Assembly: GCA_017470735.1 (NCBI GenBank)
Contig: JAFUYB010000025.1
Location: 1 to 49,229 of the forward strand
From: Lachnospiraceae bacterium
GTDB taxonomy: Bacteria > Bacillota > Clostridia > Lachnospirales > Lachnospiraceae
DNA: 49,229 bases
Direction: 5' to 3'
Position 1 is the first letter of the stretch, and each line of letters opens with the position of its first letter. Both the position numbers and the translations under genes were made by a program. Below are positions 17,193 through 29,500 of this stretch, one piece after another. The notes under the pieces were generated by a model. That model ran no database searches. It saw only the letters and a list, made by a program, of their open reading frames with translations, and was not told where the DNA came from.

Positions 17193-18275
17193 TTACCTGT
17201 TTTTCTTCTCAAAGTCCGCCATAAATTCCACCAGCTTCTCCACGCCGGCCTTCGGCATCGCGTTGTAAATCGAAGCCCGCATTCCGCCGACCGTCCGGTG
17301 TCCCTTCAGGTTCTCAAGCCCTGCCGCCTTTGCCTCCGCGACAAACTTCGCGTCCAGCTCGTCACTGCCGGTCACAAACGGCACATTCATCAGCGAACGG
17401 TCCTTTGCGACGACCGTTCCCCTGAACAAATCGCTGCTGTCCAAAAAGTCATAGAGGATCTTTGCCTTTTCCTCATTGCGTTCCTTCATCACTGAAAGCC
17501 CGCCCATTTTCTTTAGCCACTGAAAGACCTTGCCGCAGATATAAATCCCGTAGCACGGCGGCGTGTTGTACATCGAACCGTTGTCCGCCTGCACCTTCCA
17601 CTGCATCATCGTCGGCGTGCCGGGCAGACATTCGTCAGGGATCAGATCCTCCCGGATGATATCGATCACCACGCCTGCCGGACCGATGTTCTTCTGTACA
17701 CCGCCGTAGACGACACCGTACTTCGTCACATCGATCGGCTCCGACAAAAAGCAGGAAGACACATCCGCCACAAGCTCTTTTCCCTTGGTATTCGGCAGCT
17801 CCCAGAACTTCGTGCCGTAGATCGTATTGTTTTCACAGATATAGACATAATCCATATCATCGGTGATCGGCAGATCTGAGCAGTCCGGAATGTACGAAAA
17901 TGTCTTGTCCGCGGAGCTTGCCAGCTCAACCGCTTCCCCGTACAGCTTGGCTTCGGCAAAGGCTTTCTTCGCCCACTGGCCGGTCACGATGTAGCCCGCT
18001 TTTTTATTCTTCATCAGGTTCATCGGCACTGCCGCAAACTGCAGTGACGCGCCGCCCTGCAGAAACAGCACCTTGTAATTGTCGGGAACACCTAAAAGCT
18101 CGCGCAGATCCGCCTCTGCCGTCGTAATGATGTCGTCATACATCTTGGAACGGTGACTCATCTCCATCACGGACATGCCGCAGCCCCGGTAATCGAGCAT
18201 TTCATCTGCCGCTTCCTGCAGCACTTCCTCCGGCAGCACCGCCGGTCCCGCAGAAAAGTTGTACACTCTTGTCAT
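17193..18275 (-). CDS. serC: phosphoserine aminotransferase
   Basis: A 360-residue SerC (fold type I PLP enzyme) that transaminates 3-phosphohydroxypyruvate with glutamate. The start MTRVYNFSAGPAVLPEEVL is typical, and the PLP lysine lies in GGVQKNIGPAG. ATG at 18275 is chosen over an in-frame ATG eight codons upstream because AGGAGG is eight bases before it. It is directly upstream of serA and downstream of ilvB with an 84-base gap. Confidence 0.95.
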   Translation of the reverse strand: MTRVYNFSAGPAVLPEEVLQEAADEMLDYRGCGMSVMEMSHRSKMYDDIITTAEADLRELLGVPDNYKVLFLQGGASLQFAAVPMNLMKNKKAGYIVTGQWAKKAFAEAKLYGEAVELASSADKTFSYIPDCSDLPITDDMDYVYICENNTIYGTKFWELPNTKGKELVADVSSCFLSEPIDVTKYGVVYGGVQKNIGPAGVVIDIIREDLIPDECLPGTPTMMQWKVQADNGSMYNTPPCYGIYICGKVFQWLKKMGGLSVMKERNEEKAKILYDFLDSSDLFRGTVVAKDRSLMNVPFVTGSDELDAKFVAEAKAAGLENLKGHRTVGGMRASIYNAMPKAGVEKLVEFMADFEKKNR

Positions 18276-18359
18276 TTTGTCTTCCTCCTGCATTTGCATC
18301 TGTACAGTCGCCTAATCTTGTATCAAAATCCACTATTTTGTGGATTTCATGTCTAATCA

Positions 18360-20033
18360 TTATTTGCTTCCCGTCTCATCGAAACACTCACTGATCGGCG
18401 CGCCCGGTGCCACCATGGGCCACACCTTGTCATCCCGGTCGATCATCGCATCGATCAGTACCGGCTCGTCTGCCGCAATCGCCTCATCCAGCGCCGCCTC
18501 GTATTCTTTGCGGTTTGTCACGCGGATGCCGCGGATGCCGAACGCCTCGGCCAGCTTCACATAGTCGAGCGACTCATCAAGGACAGTCGCAGAATAATGT
18601 TCCTCGTAAAACAGGGTCTGCCACTGCCGCACCATGCCGAGCACATGATTATTCATAATGATTTCCACGACCGGCACTTTTTCCCGTTTTGCCGTGGCAA
18701 GCTCATTCATGTTCATCCGGAAACAGCCGTCTCCCGCGATATTGAACACCTTAGCATGCCCCAGTCCGATCGACGCGCCGATCGACGCGCCCAGTCCGTA
18801 GCCCATCGTGCCGCTGCCGCCCGAGGTGATCAGCTGTCTGGGACGATTGTATTTGTAATACTGTGCCGCCCACATCTGATGCTGCCCTACCTCTGTCGTG
18901 ATCACCGCGTCGCCCTTGGTCTTCTCATACAAGGTCTCGATCATATACGGACCGCTCAGGCCTTCGTCGGGATAATGCATTGGATACTGTTTTGAAAATT
19001 CCTGTATCCTCTTTTTCCATTTGCCGTGATCCTGCTGATGAAGCAGAGGATTCAGCCTGCGCAGGATACCGCGGATATCACCGATCACTTCCGCGTCTAC
19101 GACGACATTTTTGTTGATTTCCGCAGGATCGATATCGAACTGTAATATCTTTGCCTGGCTCGCAAACTTCTGCGGATTTCCCAAAATACGGTCGGAAAAA
19201 CGCGTCCCGACCGCGATCAGCAGGTCGCATTCACTGACGCCGAAATTCGATGTCTTCGTACCGTGCATACCGAGCATTCCGGTGTAATTGCCATCCGTAC
19301 CGTCAAACGCTCCCTTTCCCATCAGGGTGTCACAGACCGGCGCGTCAACCAGTTTGACAAATTCCGCCAGCTCTTCCTGCGCGCCTGAAATCACAGCTCC
19401 GCCGCCGACAAAAATAAACGGCTTTTTCGATGCGGCGATCATTTGCACCGCATTTTCCAAATCCTCTTCGGTGATCGTATCGGTCACCGGCAGGATTTTC
19501 TCCGGTCTCTGCGGATTAAATTCAGTCGTCGCCGCCGTCACATCCTTTGGAATGTCCACCAATACAGGACCCGGACGCCCTTTTTTCGCAATCGTAAACG
19601 CGCGGCGGATCGTATCTGCCAATGTCGTCACATCCTTGACGATGAAGTTGTGCTTTGTAATCGGCATTGTGATACCGGCAATGTCCACCTCCTGAAAGCT
19701 GTCCTTGCCCAAAAGGGGCAGCGTCACATTGCAGGTGATCGCCACCAGCGACACGGAATCCATATACGCCGTGGCAATCCCCGTCACGAGGTTGGTCGCG
19801 CCGGGACCGCTTGTCGCAAAACAGACACCGACTTTTCCGGTCGCCCGCGCGTAGCCATCCGCCGCATGGGACGCGCCCTGCTCATGGCTGACGAGGACAT
19901 GATGGATTTCGTCTCTGTGTTTGTAGAGTTCGTCATAGACATTCAGGATCGCACCGCCCGGATAACCGAAGATGGTATCGACCTGCTGCTCTTTCAGACA
20001 CTCTATGACGATTTGGGAACCGTTTAGCTGCAT
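18360..20033 (-). CDS. ilvB: acetolactate synthase large subunit
   Basis: A 557-residue thiamine-diphosphate enzyme making acetolactate or acetohydroxybutyrate, the first common step of branched-chain amino acid synthesis. The cofactor-activating Glu is in SHEQGASHAADGYARATG, and the ThDP/Mg motif runs from GDGCFRMNMNEL to IMNN. The middle FAD-type domain is present. No ilvN regulatory subunit is encoded in this window, so it must be elsewhere or absent. The gene lies between ilvD (with a 67-codon gene between) and serC. Confidence 0.95.
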   Translation of the reverse strand: MQLNGSQIVIECLKEQQVDTIFGYPGGAILNVYDELYKHRDEIHHVLVSHEQGASHAADGYARATGKVGVCFATSGPGATNLVTGIATAYMDSVSLVAITCNVTLPLLGKDSFQEVDIAGITMPITKHNFIVKDVTTLADTIRRAFTIAKKGRPGPVLVDIPKDVTAATTEFNPQRPEKILPVTDTITEEDLENAVQMIAASKKPFIFVGGGAVISGAQEELAEFVKLVDAPVCDTLMGKGAFDGTDGNYTGMLGMHGTKTSNFGVSECDLLIAVGTRFSDRILGNPQKFASQAKILQFDIDPAEINKNVVVDAEVIGDIRGILRRLNPLLHQQDHGKWKKRIQEFSKQYPMHYPDEGLSGPYMIETLYEKTKGDAVITTEVGQHQMWAAQYYKYNRPRQLITSGGSGTMGYGLGASIGASIGLGHAKVFNIAGDGCFRMNMNELATAKREKVPVVEIIMNNHVLGMVRQWQTLFYEEHYSATVLDESLDYVKLAEAFGIRGIRVTNRKEYEAALDEAIAADEPVLIDAMIDRDDKVWPMVAPGAPISECFDETGSK

Positions 20034-20056
20034 TTTTTATAATTCCTTTCCTACAG

Positions 20057-20260
20057 TCATGATACAACCGCTTGTTTTCTCTTTGCCATAAAATATTCCC
20101 GTACTTCATCAGTCGAAAATGTACCATATTTCTCAACAGACTCTTTACTATATTTCAATCGTACTCTATGATAAAGATTGTTGATCACTTCCAATTCATC
20201 ATCCATATCATCCGATATAGCATTCAATTCTTTCATTATTTTTTCTTTTGCTATGCTCAT
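20057..20260 (-). CDS. small helical protein, orphan antitoxin-like
   Basis: A 67-residue, highly charged, mostly helical protein (MSIAKEKIMKELNAISDDM and on) with a C-terminal FSTDEVREYFMAKRKQ. The size and composition resemble small antitoxins, but no DNA-binding fold is proven and no toxin gene adjoins it. ATG at 20260 has GAGG six bases upstream; a TTG two codons earlier is less likely. It is squeezed between ilvD and ilvB, 34 bases after ilvD and 23 before ilvB, so it is probably cotranscribed with them. Confidence 0.65.
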   Translation of the reverse strand: MSIAKEKIMKELNAISDDMDDELEVINNLYHRVRLKYSKESVEKYGTFSTDEVREYFMAKRKQAVVS

Positions 20261-20294
20261 TCGCAACCTCTTTTATGACAAATCCATCACTATT

Positions 20295-21965
20295 TTACAG
20301 CTTCGACATCTCCAAAATTGCTCCTCTGTTTCCGGAAGTCACCATGCTGGCGTAACGCGCAAGATAACCTGTCTTGACCTTCGGCTCGCGGGGCTGCCAG
20401 TTGGCGCGGCGCTTTTCGAGTTCTTCATCGGATACTTCGAGGTTCAAAGAAAGTCCCGGTATATCAATGGAAATCATGTCGCCCTCTTCCACAAGCGCGA
20501 TCGGTCCGCCGACTGCCGCTTCCGGAGAAACATGTCCGATGGACGCGCCGCGGGATGCGCCTGAAAAGCGTCCGTCCGTGATCAAAGCTACCGTGGAACC
20601 AAGTCCCATGCCTGCGATCGCGGAAGTCGGGTTGAGCATTTCGCGCATGCCCGGTCCGCCTTTCGGTCCTTCATAGCGGATCACGACGACATCGCCCTCA
20701 TGGATCTTGCCGCCCTTGATCGCTTCGATCGCATCTTCTTCACTTTCAAATACCCGTGCCGGTCCTTTGTGAACCATCATCTCTTCCACGACTGCAGAAC
20801 GCTTGACGACAGAACCGTCGGGAGCCAGATTGCCCTTTAATACAGCAAGTCCGCCGGTCTTGGAATATGGATTGTCCACCGGACGGATGACTTCGGGATT
20901 GAGGTTCATCGCATTGGCGATGTTCTCTCCTACGGTCTTTCCGGTTACGGTCATGCAGTCCGTATGCAGCAGACCGATATCCGCCAGCTCTTTCATCACC
21001 GCATACACGCCGCCCGCCTCATTCAGATCTTCCATGTAGGTCGGTCCCGCCGGTGCCAGGTGGCAGAGATTCGGCGTCCGCTCGCTGATCGGATTCGCAT
21101 AGGAAATATCAAAATCGAAGCCCACCTCATGCGCGATTGCCGGAAGATGCAGCATCGAATTGGTCGAACAGCCGAGCGCCATATCCACGGTCAGCGCGTT
21201 TTCGATTGCTTCTTTGGTCATAATGTCGCGGGGGCGAATATTCTTTTCCAGCATATCCATCACAGCATAGCCCGCGCGCTTTGCCAGACGCAGACGCTCA
21301 GAATAAACCGCAGGGATCGTGCCGTTGCCGCGGAGTCCCATACCAAGCACTTCTGTCAGGCAGTTCATCGAATTTGCCGTATACATACCCGAGCAGGAAC
21401 CGCAGGTCGGGCAGATTTTTTCTTCATAAACCGCTACTTCTTCTTCGGTCATTTTGCCTGCCGCGTGAGCGCCGACTGCCTCGAAAATCGAAGAAAGAGA
21501 ACGCTTTTTGCCATCGATATGTCCTGCAAGCATCGGTCCGCCGGAAACAAATACGGTCGGTACATTGATCCGTGCCGCCGCCATCAGAAGACCGGGCACA
21601 TTTTTGTCGCAGTTCGGCACCATGACCAGCGCGTCAAATTGATGCGCGATCGCCATGCATTCGGTGGAATCCGCGATCAGGTCACGGGTCACCAGGGAAT
21701 ATTTCATCCCGATATGTCCCATTGCGATACCGTCGCAGACTGCAATCGCAGGAAAAACGACCGGCGTGCCTCCTGCTTCTGCCACGCCCATCCGCACGGC
21801 GTCAACGATTTTATCGATGTTCATATGGCCGGGAACGATTTCGTTGTAGGAGCTGACGATGCCGACCATTGGTTTTTTAATTTCTTCGGGGGTGTAGCCC
21901 AATGCGTTCAAGAGGCTTCGCGCCGGGGCTTGCTGCATTCCTGTTTTCATGTTGTCGCTTTGCAT
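20295..21965 (-). CDS. ilvD: dihydroxy-acid dehydratase
   Basis: A 556-residue iron-sulfur dehydratase of the IlvD/Edd family, third step of valine and isoleucine synthesis. Cluster-ligand cysteines are seen in NCDKNVPG and in [17 protein letters not shown]; the C-terminal [19 protein letters not shown] block is typical. ATG at 21965 is preferred to the upstream in-frame ATG because that one overlaps the GGGAGG ribosome site seven bases before 21965. It follows leuB after a 131-base AT-rich gap. Confidence 0.95.
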   Translation of the reverse strand: MQSDNMKTGMQQAPARSLLNALGYTPEEIKKPMVGIVSSYNEIVPGHMNIDKIVDAVRMGVAEAGGTPVVFPAIAVCDGIAMGHIGMKYSLVTRDLIADSTECMAIAHQFDALVMVPNCDKNVPGLLMAAARINVPTVFVSGGPMLAGHIDGKKRSLSSIFEAVGAHAAGKMTEEEVAVYEEKICPTCGSCSGMYTANSMNCLTEVLGMGLRGNGTIPAVYSERLRLAKRAGYAVMDMLEKNIRPRDIMTKEAIENALTVDMALGCSTNSMLHLPAIAHEVGFDFDISYANPISERTPNLCHLAPAGPTYMEDLNEAGGVYAVMKELADIGLLHTDCMTVTGKTVGENIANAMNLNPEVIRPVDNPYSKTGGLAVLKGNLAPDGSVVKRSAVVEEMMVHKGPARVFESEEDAIEAIKGGKIHEGDVVVIRYEGPKGGPGMREMLNPTSAIAGMGLGSTVALITDGRFSGASRGASIGHVSPEAAVGGPIALVEEGDMISIDIPGLSLNLEVSDEELEKRRANWQPREPKVKTGYLARYASMVTSGNRGAILEMSKL

Positions 21966-22096
21966 GTATTTTCCTCCCATAAAACAACTACGCTCATAAA
22001 TTCATTTGTCGCTTACTTTCCATATGTCTAAAATTTTTAACGATAAGTATCTTATTCTTCATATACAAATTATATTCCGTATAATCTATCTGAACT

Positions 22097-23191
22097 TTAG
22101 GCAATACGCTCTACGATCAAATCACCCATTTCCTTCGTTCCGACTTGGGTGACGGTGCTGCCGTCCCGGGGCATAATGTCGATCGTGCGGTAGCCATCGG
22201 TCAGGACTTGTTTGACTGCATTTTCGACCGCGAGGGCTTCTTTGTCGAGATCGAAGCTGTAACGCAGCATCATAGCCGCAGACAGGATCGTGGCGATCGG
22301 GTTGGCAATGCCTTTGCCTGCGATGTCGGGAGCACTGCCGCCGCTCGGCTCGTACAGACCGAACTTGGTCTCGTTGAGGCTTGCCGAAGAAAGCATCCCC
22401 AGTGAACCGGTCAGCATGCTTGCTTCATCGGAAAGAATATCGCCGAACATATTCTCCGTCAGGATCACATCGAACTGCGCCGGATCCTTGACCAGCTGCA
22501 TTGCCGCGTTGTCCACAAGCATATGCGAGCATTCCACCTCAGGATAATCCGCCGCGACTTCGTCCACGATCTTCCGCCATAGACGGGAAGAATCAAGGAC
22601 ATTTGCCTTGTCAACCGAGCAGACCTTTTTATTCCTCTTTAATGCAATATCAAACGCGCGCTTTGCGATGCGACGGATCTCATTTTCATTGTAGATCAGC
22701 GTATCCACAGCCGTCATCAGACCGTCCACTTCCTCCGTCTTGCGGTCGCCGAAATACAGTCCCCCGGTCAGCTCGCGCATGATCATCATGTCAAAACCGT
22801 CACCGATAATGTCATCCCGCAGCGGGCAGGCTTCTTTTAACTCTTCATATAAATATGCCGGACGCAGATTCGCGAACAGTCCCAGCGCTTTTCGGATGCC
22901 AAGCAGTCCCGCCTCCGGACGCTTCTCGGGCGGAAGCTTGTACCACGGCGAAGTCTTGGCATCGCCGCCAATCGATCCCATCAGTACCGCGTCGCTTGCC
23001 TTGGACTGCGCGATCGCCTCGTCTGTCAGCGGAATCCCGTTCACATCAATGGACGCACCGCCCATCAGGATCTCCGTGTAGTCAAATGTGTGTCCAAACT
23101 TTTCTGCCACGGCATCAAGTACCTTGACCGCCTCTGCCACGATTTCCGGCCCAATGCCGTCACCGCGGATCACACCGATTTTACATTCCAT
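22097..23191 (-). CDS. leuB: 3-isopropylmalate dehydrogenase
   Basis: A 364-residue NAD-dependent decarboxylating dehydrogenase of leucine synthesis. Motifs are [15 protein letters not shown] at the N-terminus, [32 protein letters not shown] and [17 protein letters not shown] at 23191 is chosen because GGGAGG lies six bases upstream; the open frame to 23233 has no such site. Other leucine genes (leuA, leuC, leuD) are not in the window. No T-box leader is seen in the 140 bases upstream. Confidence 0.95.
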   Translation of the reverse strand: MECKIGVIRGDGIGPEIVAEAVKVLDAVAEKFGHTFDYTEILMGGASIDVNGIPLTDEAIAQSKASDAVLMGSIGGDAKTSPWYKLPPEKRPEAGLLGIRKALGLFANLRPAYLYEELKEACPLRDDIIGDGFDMMIMRELTGGLYFGDRKTEEVDGLMTAVDTLIYNENEIRRIAKRAFDIALKRNKKVCSVDKANVLDSSRLWRKIVDEVAADYPEVECSHMLVDNAAMQLVKDPAQFDVILTENMFGDILSDEASMLTGSLGMLSSASLNETKFGLYEPSGGSAPDIAGKGIANPIATILSAAMMLRYSFDLDKEALAVENAVKQVLTDGYRTIDIMPRDGSTVTQVGTKEMGDLIVERIA

Positions 23192-23326
23192 AATATCCCT
23201 CCCGAGCCCAAAAGCTTTTTTGCATCCGTCCATTGCAAATGAACCGATACGCCATTTTTTCCATTAGCCATCAAAACAGAACAATTCTAACACAACTGTA
23301 TGCTTTTCGCCACTATAAAATAATAC

Positions 23327-23369
23327 AAAAAAACACGCTGATTCAGCCGATTCATTGAAAAAGCGTGTT
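23327..23369 (-). terminator. intrinsic terminator downstream of the surface-protein gene
   Basis: Arms AACACGCT (23332-23339) and AGCGTGTT (23362-23369). On the minus strand the hairpin is followed by a run of T (complement of 23327-23333). It separates the giant gene from leuB. Confidence 0.75.
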
Positions 23370-23387
23370 CTTTTTGGCTGTGTTTCC

Positions 23388-23551
23388 TAGTGCATCCGTT
23401 TTCAAATACTTGGACTTTTTGCGCCGAATGAATTGTCATCTGACAAGGCGACGGAATGAGGCGTACCGGGCGGTACGTCGATTGACGTCAACGCAGTCAG
23501 GGGCAATTCAGACAAGTAATAAAGTCCATTTATTTGGAATCGGCTGCACTA
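23388..23551. repeat. 164-bp palindromic MITE-like element
   Basis: The element runs from TAGTGCATCCG to its near-mirror ending CGGCTGCACTA. The outer 30 bases of the two ends are inverted copies with five mismatches. The inner tip is CGTACC/GGTACG (23462-23467 and 23472-23477), whose centre is exactly the centre of the whole element. TA at both ends could be the target duplication of a Tc1/mariner- or IS630-type MITE. The right end supplies the TAG stop of the surface-protein gene. A short relative lies at 33410-33442. Confidence 0.75.
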
Positions 23552-26500
23552 GTGGATCACGGGGCGGAAATTCCGCTTCCTGCCCCTTCTGTGCCGCAGG
23601 ATCAGCAGAATCAGCACTGCCAGCTCGCTTACGACGCCGATAAGGACAAGGAACCAGAGCACCGGCAGGAGCAGTGCATGCTCCCCCGGATCCGCCGCGG
23701 CATCCGGCACGATGTCCAGATAGGCAAGTGCGTAGGTGGAGAACTGCCCCGTGGAAAAAGTGACGGACGCCCTGTCGCCGCTCCGGTCCGGCAGGAGCGT
23801 CACTTCGTCTTCGTGGCTGCGCAGCACATAGAACATCCGCTTTGCCGCCACGAGCCTTTTAGGGATGTCCACGGAAATCAGCAGGTCTTTGGAAAGCTCC
23901 GTCAGCTTCTGCCAGCCTTCCCTGCCAATCTGTTTTTTCACGGTCAGGTCCATGTAGTCGCCCAGCGACAGCGGCCGTTCCGCAATGACGCCGAGCGCCG
24001 TCTCGATCCTGTCCTTGTCCTCCTGAGGGACATCGGAAAGCGGCTTTGCCACCAGCCGGATGGAAATTTTTTCCCCTGCCGCGGCTGCCTTCAGCTCTTC
24101 TTCCGTCAGACAGGCGGCCAGGATGTCCGCGACGCTGCTGACGATCCTCCCCGACGAGGCATCATTCCTGCTCCTTGCCTCAATGCGGATCCTGCCCTTG
24201 CCGTAGACGGCGTCCCTCGTCTCCCCGAATGCGATCGGTTCGCTGTCCTCCGTTTTCAGCAGGGTCAGGTCGACCTGCGGCGGTCCGCCCGCGTTCCGTG
24301 CCGTGATCCTCGCCGTGGCCAGCCGCACGGCATTCCCCGCCGGCCTGCCTGACGCATAATTGTTTCTACTTTGGGCGGCATTTCCGGCCACATCCGCAGT
24401 GCTGTTTCCGTTTCCTGCCGCGGCTCCGTTTTCCGCAGGATCATTTACGCCTGCATCCGTCCGTGACGCCTTCCCTTTCTTTTTGGGAGAAGGCTTCTCT
24501 TTTGCCTCTTCTGCTTCTTCCGCACTCCCTCCACCGGAAGAAGAACGGCCTGACGGCGATAATGCGTTTCTCCCCGCAGACGGGGCGCTATCCGCCGGTT
24601 TTACGGGCTTGGGCACGATATTGAAGGAAATCGTGGCCGTTCCGGAGTAGTTCCCTGTTCCCGTGACCGTTACGCCCGCCGTGCCGACTGCCGTGTTGGA
24701 TGCGTAGGCGGCCGTGTAATCCGTGTCCCGTTTCAGGACCGCCGTGCCGTCACTGACCGTCACTTCGGGCTCGATGGCGCTTCCCGTGTAGGTCTGGTCG
24801 GGGATCGCCTCCACCTTCACCCCCACCGAGGAGATGTCTTTTGCATTAATGATCAGCGTTCCCGGCACGAATGTTACCTTGTAATTGCCCTGCGAAGCGC
24901 TGCCCGACGGCGTGACCGCGTAGCTTCCCGCGTCCTCGCCATCATCACGGCTGAAAGAATATGAAATGACACTGCTTTCGTCCGTTCCTTTCAGCCCGCT
25001 GACCGTCGCGGAAAATGCGGGATCGCTCTCGCCGTAGGTCTTTGCCGCGTCATCCACCGTCACGGCCGCTTCCGCCTGCCCGATCGCAAATGACGCCTCT
25101 TTCTTGCCTTTGTAGTTGCCGGTGCCGCTGATGACGGCTGCCGCCGTGCCCGCGTCTTTGTTGTCCTTGTAGGAAAGGATGTAATCCTTATCTTTTGTCA
25201 GCACCGCCGTCCCGTCCCTGACCGTCACGCCCGGTTCGATGGCGTTTCCGGTATAGGTTTTGTCCTCAATTGCTTCCACCGTGACGGATTCCGCCGAAAT
25301 GCTTTTTGCGCCGATGGCAAGCGTGCCGTTTGCAAATGTAACGCTGTAGTTGCCCTGCGCCGCCGGCCCTGACGGCGTGATCACATAGTTTCCCGCGTCC
25401 TCGCCCTTTTCCCGTGCAAGCGTGTAGCTGATCGCGCTCTCCGTGTCGCTGCCCTTTAGCCCGCTGACCGTCGCGGAAAGCGCGGGGTCGTCCTCGCCGA
25501 AGGTCTTTTCCTTGTCCTCTGCCGTCACGGCAGCTGTTGCCGGACTGATCGTAAAGGTTTCCGTCCGGCCTGCCGCATAGTTCCCTTTTCCGGTGACCGT
25601 GATCTTTGCCGTGCCCGCGTCTCTGTTGCCCTTGTAGGAAAGGGTGTAGTCCTCACCCTCTGCCAGCGTCTGCGTTCCGTCCCTGACCGTCACGCCCGGT
25701 TCAATGGCGCTTCCGATGTAGGTTTTGTCCTCAATCGCAGCTACCGTGACGGATCCCGCCGAAATGCTTTTCGCGCCGATGGTCAGCGTGCCTCCCGCGA
25801 ATGTGACGCTGTAGTTGCCCTGCGCCGCGTCTCCGGACGGCGTGATTGCATAGCTTCCCGCTGTCTCGCCCGCGGCGCGGCTGAGCGAATATTGGATCCT
25901 ATCTTCGCTTTCCCCGCCGGCCAGCCCTGTGACCGCAGCGGAAAATGCGGGGTCATTCTCGCCGAAGGTCTTGGCGGCGTCTGCCGCAGTGACGGTCACT
26001 GATGCCTTTTCAATGGTAAAGGATGCCGTGACGGTCACGCCGCCGAGCGTGACGCTTGCGGTATAGCTGCCTGCGTCTTTCGGCGCGCCCCCGAGAACCG
26101 CATCGTCTTTTTTATAGACGACAGCGTACCCTTCCCCGATCCCGTCCGTCACCGTCGCCGCTGCCGCTGTGCCGTCGTAGGTTTTGTCAGATGCGGTGAT
26201 GGAAAGTGTTGCTGTCCTCGACCCTCTGTGCCCGTCAGAAGTGCAGTTTGCCGTGATCGTGTCCGGCTTGCCGGCAATCGCCGCGTATGTCCACTCATGC
26301 ACATGGGCGTTGGTCGTTATGGACGCTCCCACGCTGGATGCCGATTCGCTGTGGTTGCTGTCCCCCTTCACCCTCTGGTAAAAGGTGTATGCCGTATTCT
26401 CATCCAGTCCGGTGAAGGTCGCGCTGTCCTGCCAGCTTCCGCTGTTCATTCTGTATTCATAACCGCTTGTCGCGTTCAGCGAGATACTGACCGCGCTTTT

Positions 26501-29500
26501 GGAATTTACTGTCGGCGCTGCCGGGGCAGTCTGGGATGCTTTGCTGATCGTGAAATTCTGCGTCACCGTGCCCGGCAGTTTGTAATTGCTGTTGTTCAGC
26601 TTACTCGCCGTAGCCGTATAGCTCCCTGCGTTTGTCTGTTCGCCCGTTACCGTTACCGTGCATGAATCACCCGAAACAACTCCTGTCGCTGTGGCAGTCG
26701 GGACATGTGAATTCCCATCGTAGGTAAAGGATGTATTTTTCCAGGTCAAACCGACTTCTTTTGGCGTAATTGTAAACGGTTTCGTATTTGCACTTGGCAA
26801 CGCGTAATTCGCATTGGACAATGCACTTGCCGTAGCGGTATAGCTCCCTGCATTCGTCTGTCCGCCTGTGACTGTCACGGTACAAGCGTCACCACTGCAC
26901 AGGTTGTTCACCTTGGCAGTCGGCACATGAGCTGTCTTGTCATAGGTAAAGGTGGTATTTGACCAAGTCAATCCAACTGTCTTTGGGGATATCGTATAGG
27001 TCGCTTTTTTTGTACCGGCCGCAGAATAATTCCCCATTCCAGTAACTGTCACCGTAACCGTTCCAACATTTTTGGTATCACTTGTACTGCCATTGGAATG
27101 CTTGTAGGATACTGTATAATTCGTGTTCTCCGTCAGCTTTTTTTCGCTGCCATTTCCCAGCTTTCCCATGACTGTCACCGATGGTTTTTGGTCTTTTCCA
27201 TTATAAGTATAATTCGATGTTCCCAATGAAACACTGGTAATAGTATTCTGCGTCCATTGCGCATAAAGCGTCGTGCTGCTGGCTGCCGGAGTATAACTTG
27301 CGCCTGCCGTTCCCACTCTTGTTCCATTACTTGCCGCCGTATACCAGCCATTGAAGGTATATCCCGCCCTCACCGGAGTCGGAAGGGTAATGGATGCGCA
27401 GGTCGTCGTACCCGTCGTGTATTGGGCGTACAGTGTTACCGCCGCATTGGCAGTATAGGATCCGCCCGGATTATAGGATGTTCCACTGCCATTCGATGCC
27501 GTAGTCCATTTCGAGAATGTATACGGCGTGGCCGCTGTTGCCGTGAGCTTATTGCTTGTTGCTCCCGTCGATGTTCCATTATTCGCATCGAAATTTACCG
27601 TCCAGGTAGCAGTCGCACTCGTCTTGGTCGGTTTTGTTGAACTCAATGTCAAAGCCTGTCCGTATGTCTTCGTTTGAGCAGACGGCGCACCGCTTCCACC
27701 GTTGGCGTTGTAGGATACGTTATAAGTATTCGCCGTCCAATGGGCATAGAGGGTAGCGTCAAGTATATTTCCGACTTTTGTCGATGCGGTAACTTCCGTG
27801 CCTCCGCTTGCGGCCGTATACCAACCTGCGAAAGCGTATCCCACCCTTGTAGGATCGGATGGAAAGCTGTAGTTTCCTGTCCTCAAACATTCCACTGTTG
27901 CAGCAGAGGAATTATCCGAAAATGTTCCGCCGTTGCCATTTAAGGTCACTGTCGCATCTCTTCTGCATGCATAAAGATTGTTGCTGTTTTTATTCCATTC
28001 ATAGACCCATGTATAGTATTTTTTCCCGTCTATAGTACTCACCGTAGTACTGTCAGACATCATCTTTGCAACGAAATTTCCCCCACTGGATTCTCGTATA
28101 TTAACTTGGGTTGCGGGTCTTTCCACAATGATGTTTCCCAAACTGTTACACGCCTCAAAAGCGTTCTTCCCAATGGAACCTACATTGTATGGGATATTCA
28201 CATTCATCAAAGAAGTACAGGTTCCGAAAGCCCAACCTTCAATCTGAGTCACGGTATTCGGAATGACTACGCTGCTCAATGAAGTGCAACTACAAAACGC
28301 TCCTTCTCCTATATGAATCACGCCTTCTGGCATAGTGATTTTGGGCAATGATTTGCATCCATAAAATGCATACTCTTTAATACTTCCCACTGTTGCGGAA
28401 ATGGAAACCTCCTTCAACGCCGTATGCTCATAAAAAGATCTCGCCCCAATAGTTGTCACACCCCCACCAATCACGACTTTCGTAATCTGCTCATGATAAT
28501 TCCACCATGTCGGAAGAACAGTATTGCTATAGTTATATGTTGCCATCGCCCCCGTACCGGAAATCGTCAATGTCGTCGTCGCACTGTCATATGTCCATTT
28601 CACATTATCCCCATTCGCCCCGCAGCTTCCCGAAGCCGTCACCGCATCCGTCACGACAATCTCATACACCACGCCGCCGATCGTGACCTTCAGCCATTCC
28701 AGGCTGGTGAACGCCTTTTTCGCCGTGACCGTCCAGACGCCGTCCTTGTCCTTTTCCACCGTAAACAAACTGTCGTCGCTGCCTTTGGCATCGGTCACCT
28801 CGCCCGAGAGTCCAATATCATTTATGATATCGGAAAGGCGGACTGCCGTATCGCCGTCCATCACATACTGCAGCTTGTTGTAGGTGAATTCTACCGTATA
28901 ATACGAAAAGCCGTCGGTCCGGGCAGACACGCCACCGGCAGTCTCCGCCGTCTCCAACCGTTCCGCCGAAAGCGTGCCGTCCGCGCTTTCCGACACATGG
29001 TAGATGTCCGCCTCTAAATTGGCATCCCCTGCCTCCTCCATCTTAAACGAGACGCGGACATTGCCCGCCCCATTGTCCGGCTCGGCCTCATTGCCTGCCG
29101 GATCGACGACGGAAATGTCAAACGCATAGGCTGCCGCGACATTCCTCCCCGCGTCCCTCACTTCGCCGACGGCTTCGTCCACCGCGTTCCCGTCGGAAGC
29201 GTCAATTCTCCGCACCACAAGCGCGCAGCCGGCAGGGAACACGCCCTTGTCCGCCTCCACATCGATGCGCACGCCGTCCAGCGCCATCCGTTCGGAAAAA
29301 GCCTGCGGCGCAGTTTCGGTTTCTGTGCCTAAGGCTTCCTCCGTATCCGCGGCATCCTCTGCTTCACTATCGCTGCCGTCTGCTCCGGCATCATCTTCCG
29401 CAGCGGTTTCATCGCTGTCTGCGTCAGCGCCATCCTCTGCAGCGGTCTCATCTCCGTCTGCGTCAGCACTGTCATCTGCAGCGGCTTCATCACTGCCGCT

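Noticed and set aside
20964..22031. 355-codon plus-strand open frame opposite ilvD
   Set aside because: Antisense shadow of a complete ilvD; no family resemblance and no start signals.
23192..23331. T-box or leader peptide upstream of leuB
   Set aside because: No conserved T-box core such as AGGGTGGNACCGCG and no run of Leu codons was found in this stretch.
24600..26100. Regular repeats that might look like a CRISPR or satellite array
   Set aside because: They are in-frame coding repeats of the MBG/YDG domains with a unit of about 465 bases, not short repeats with unique spacers.
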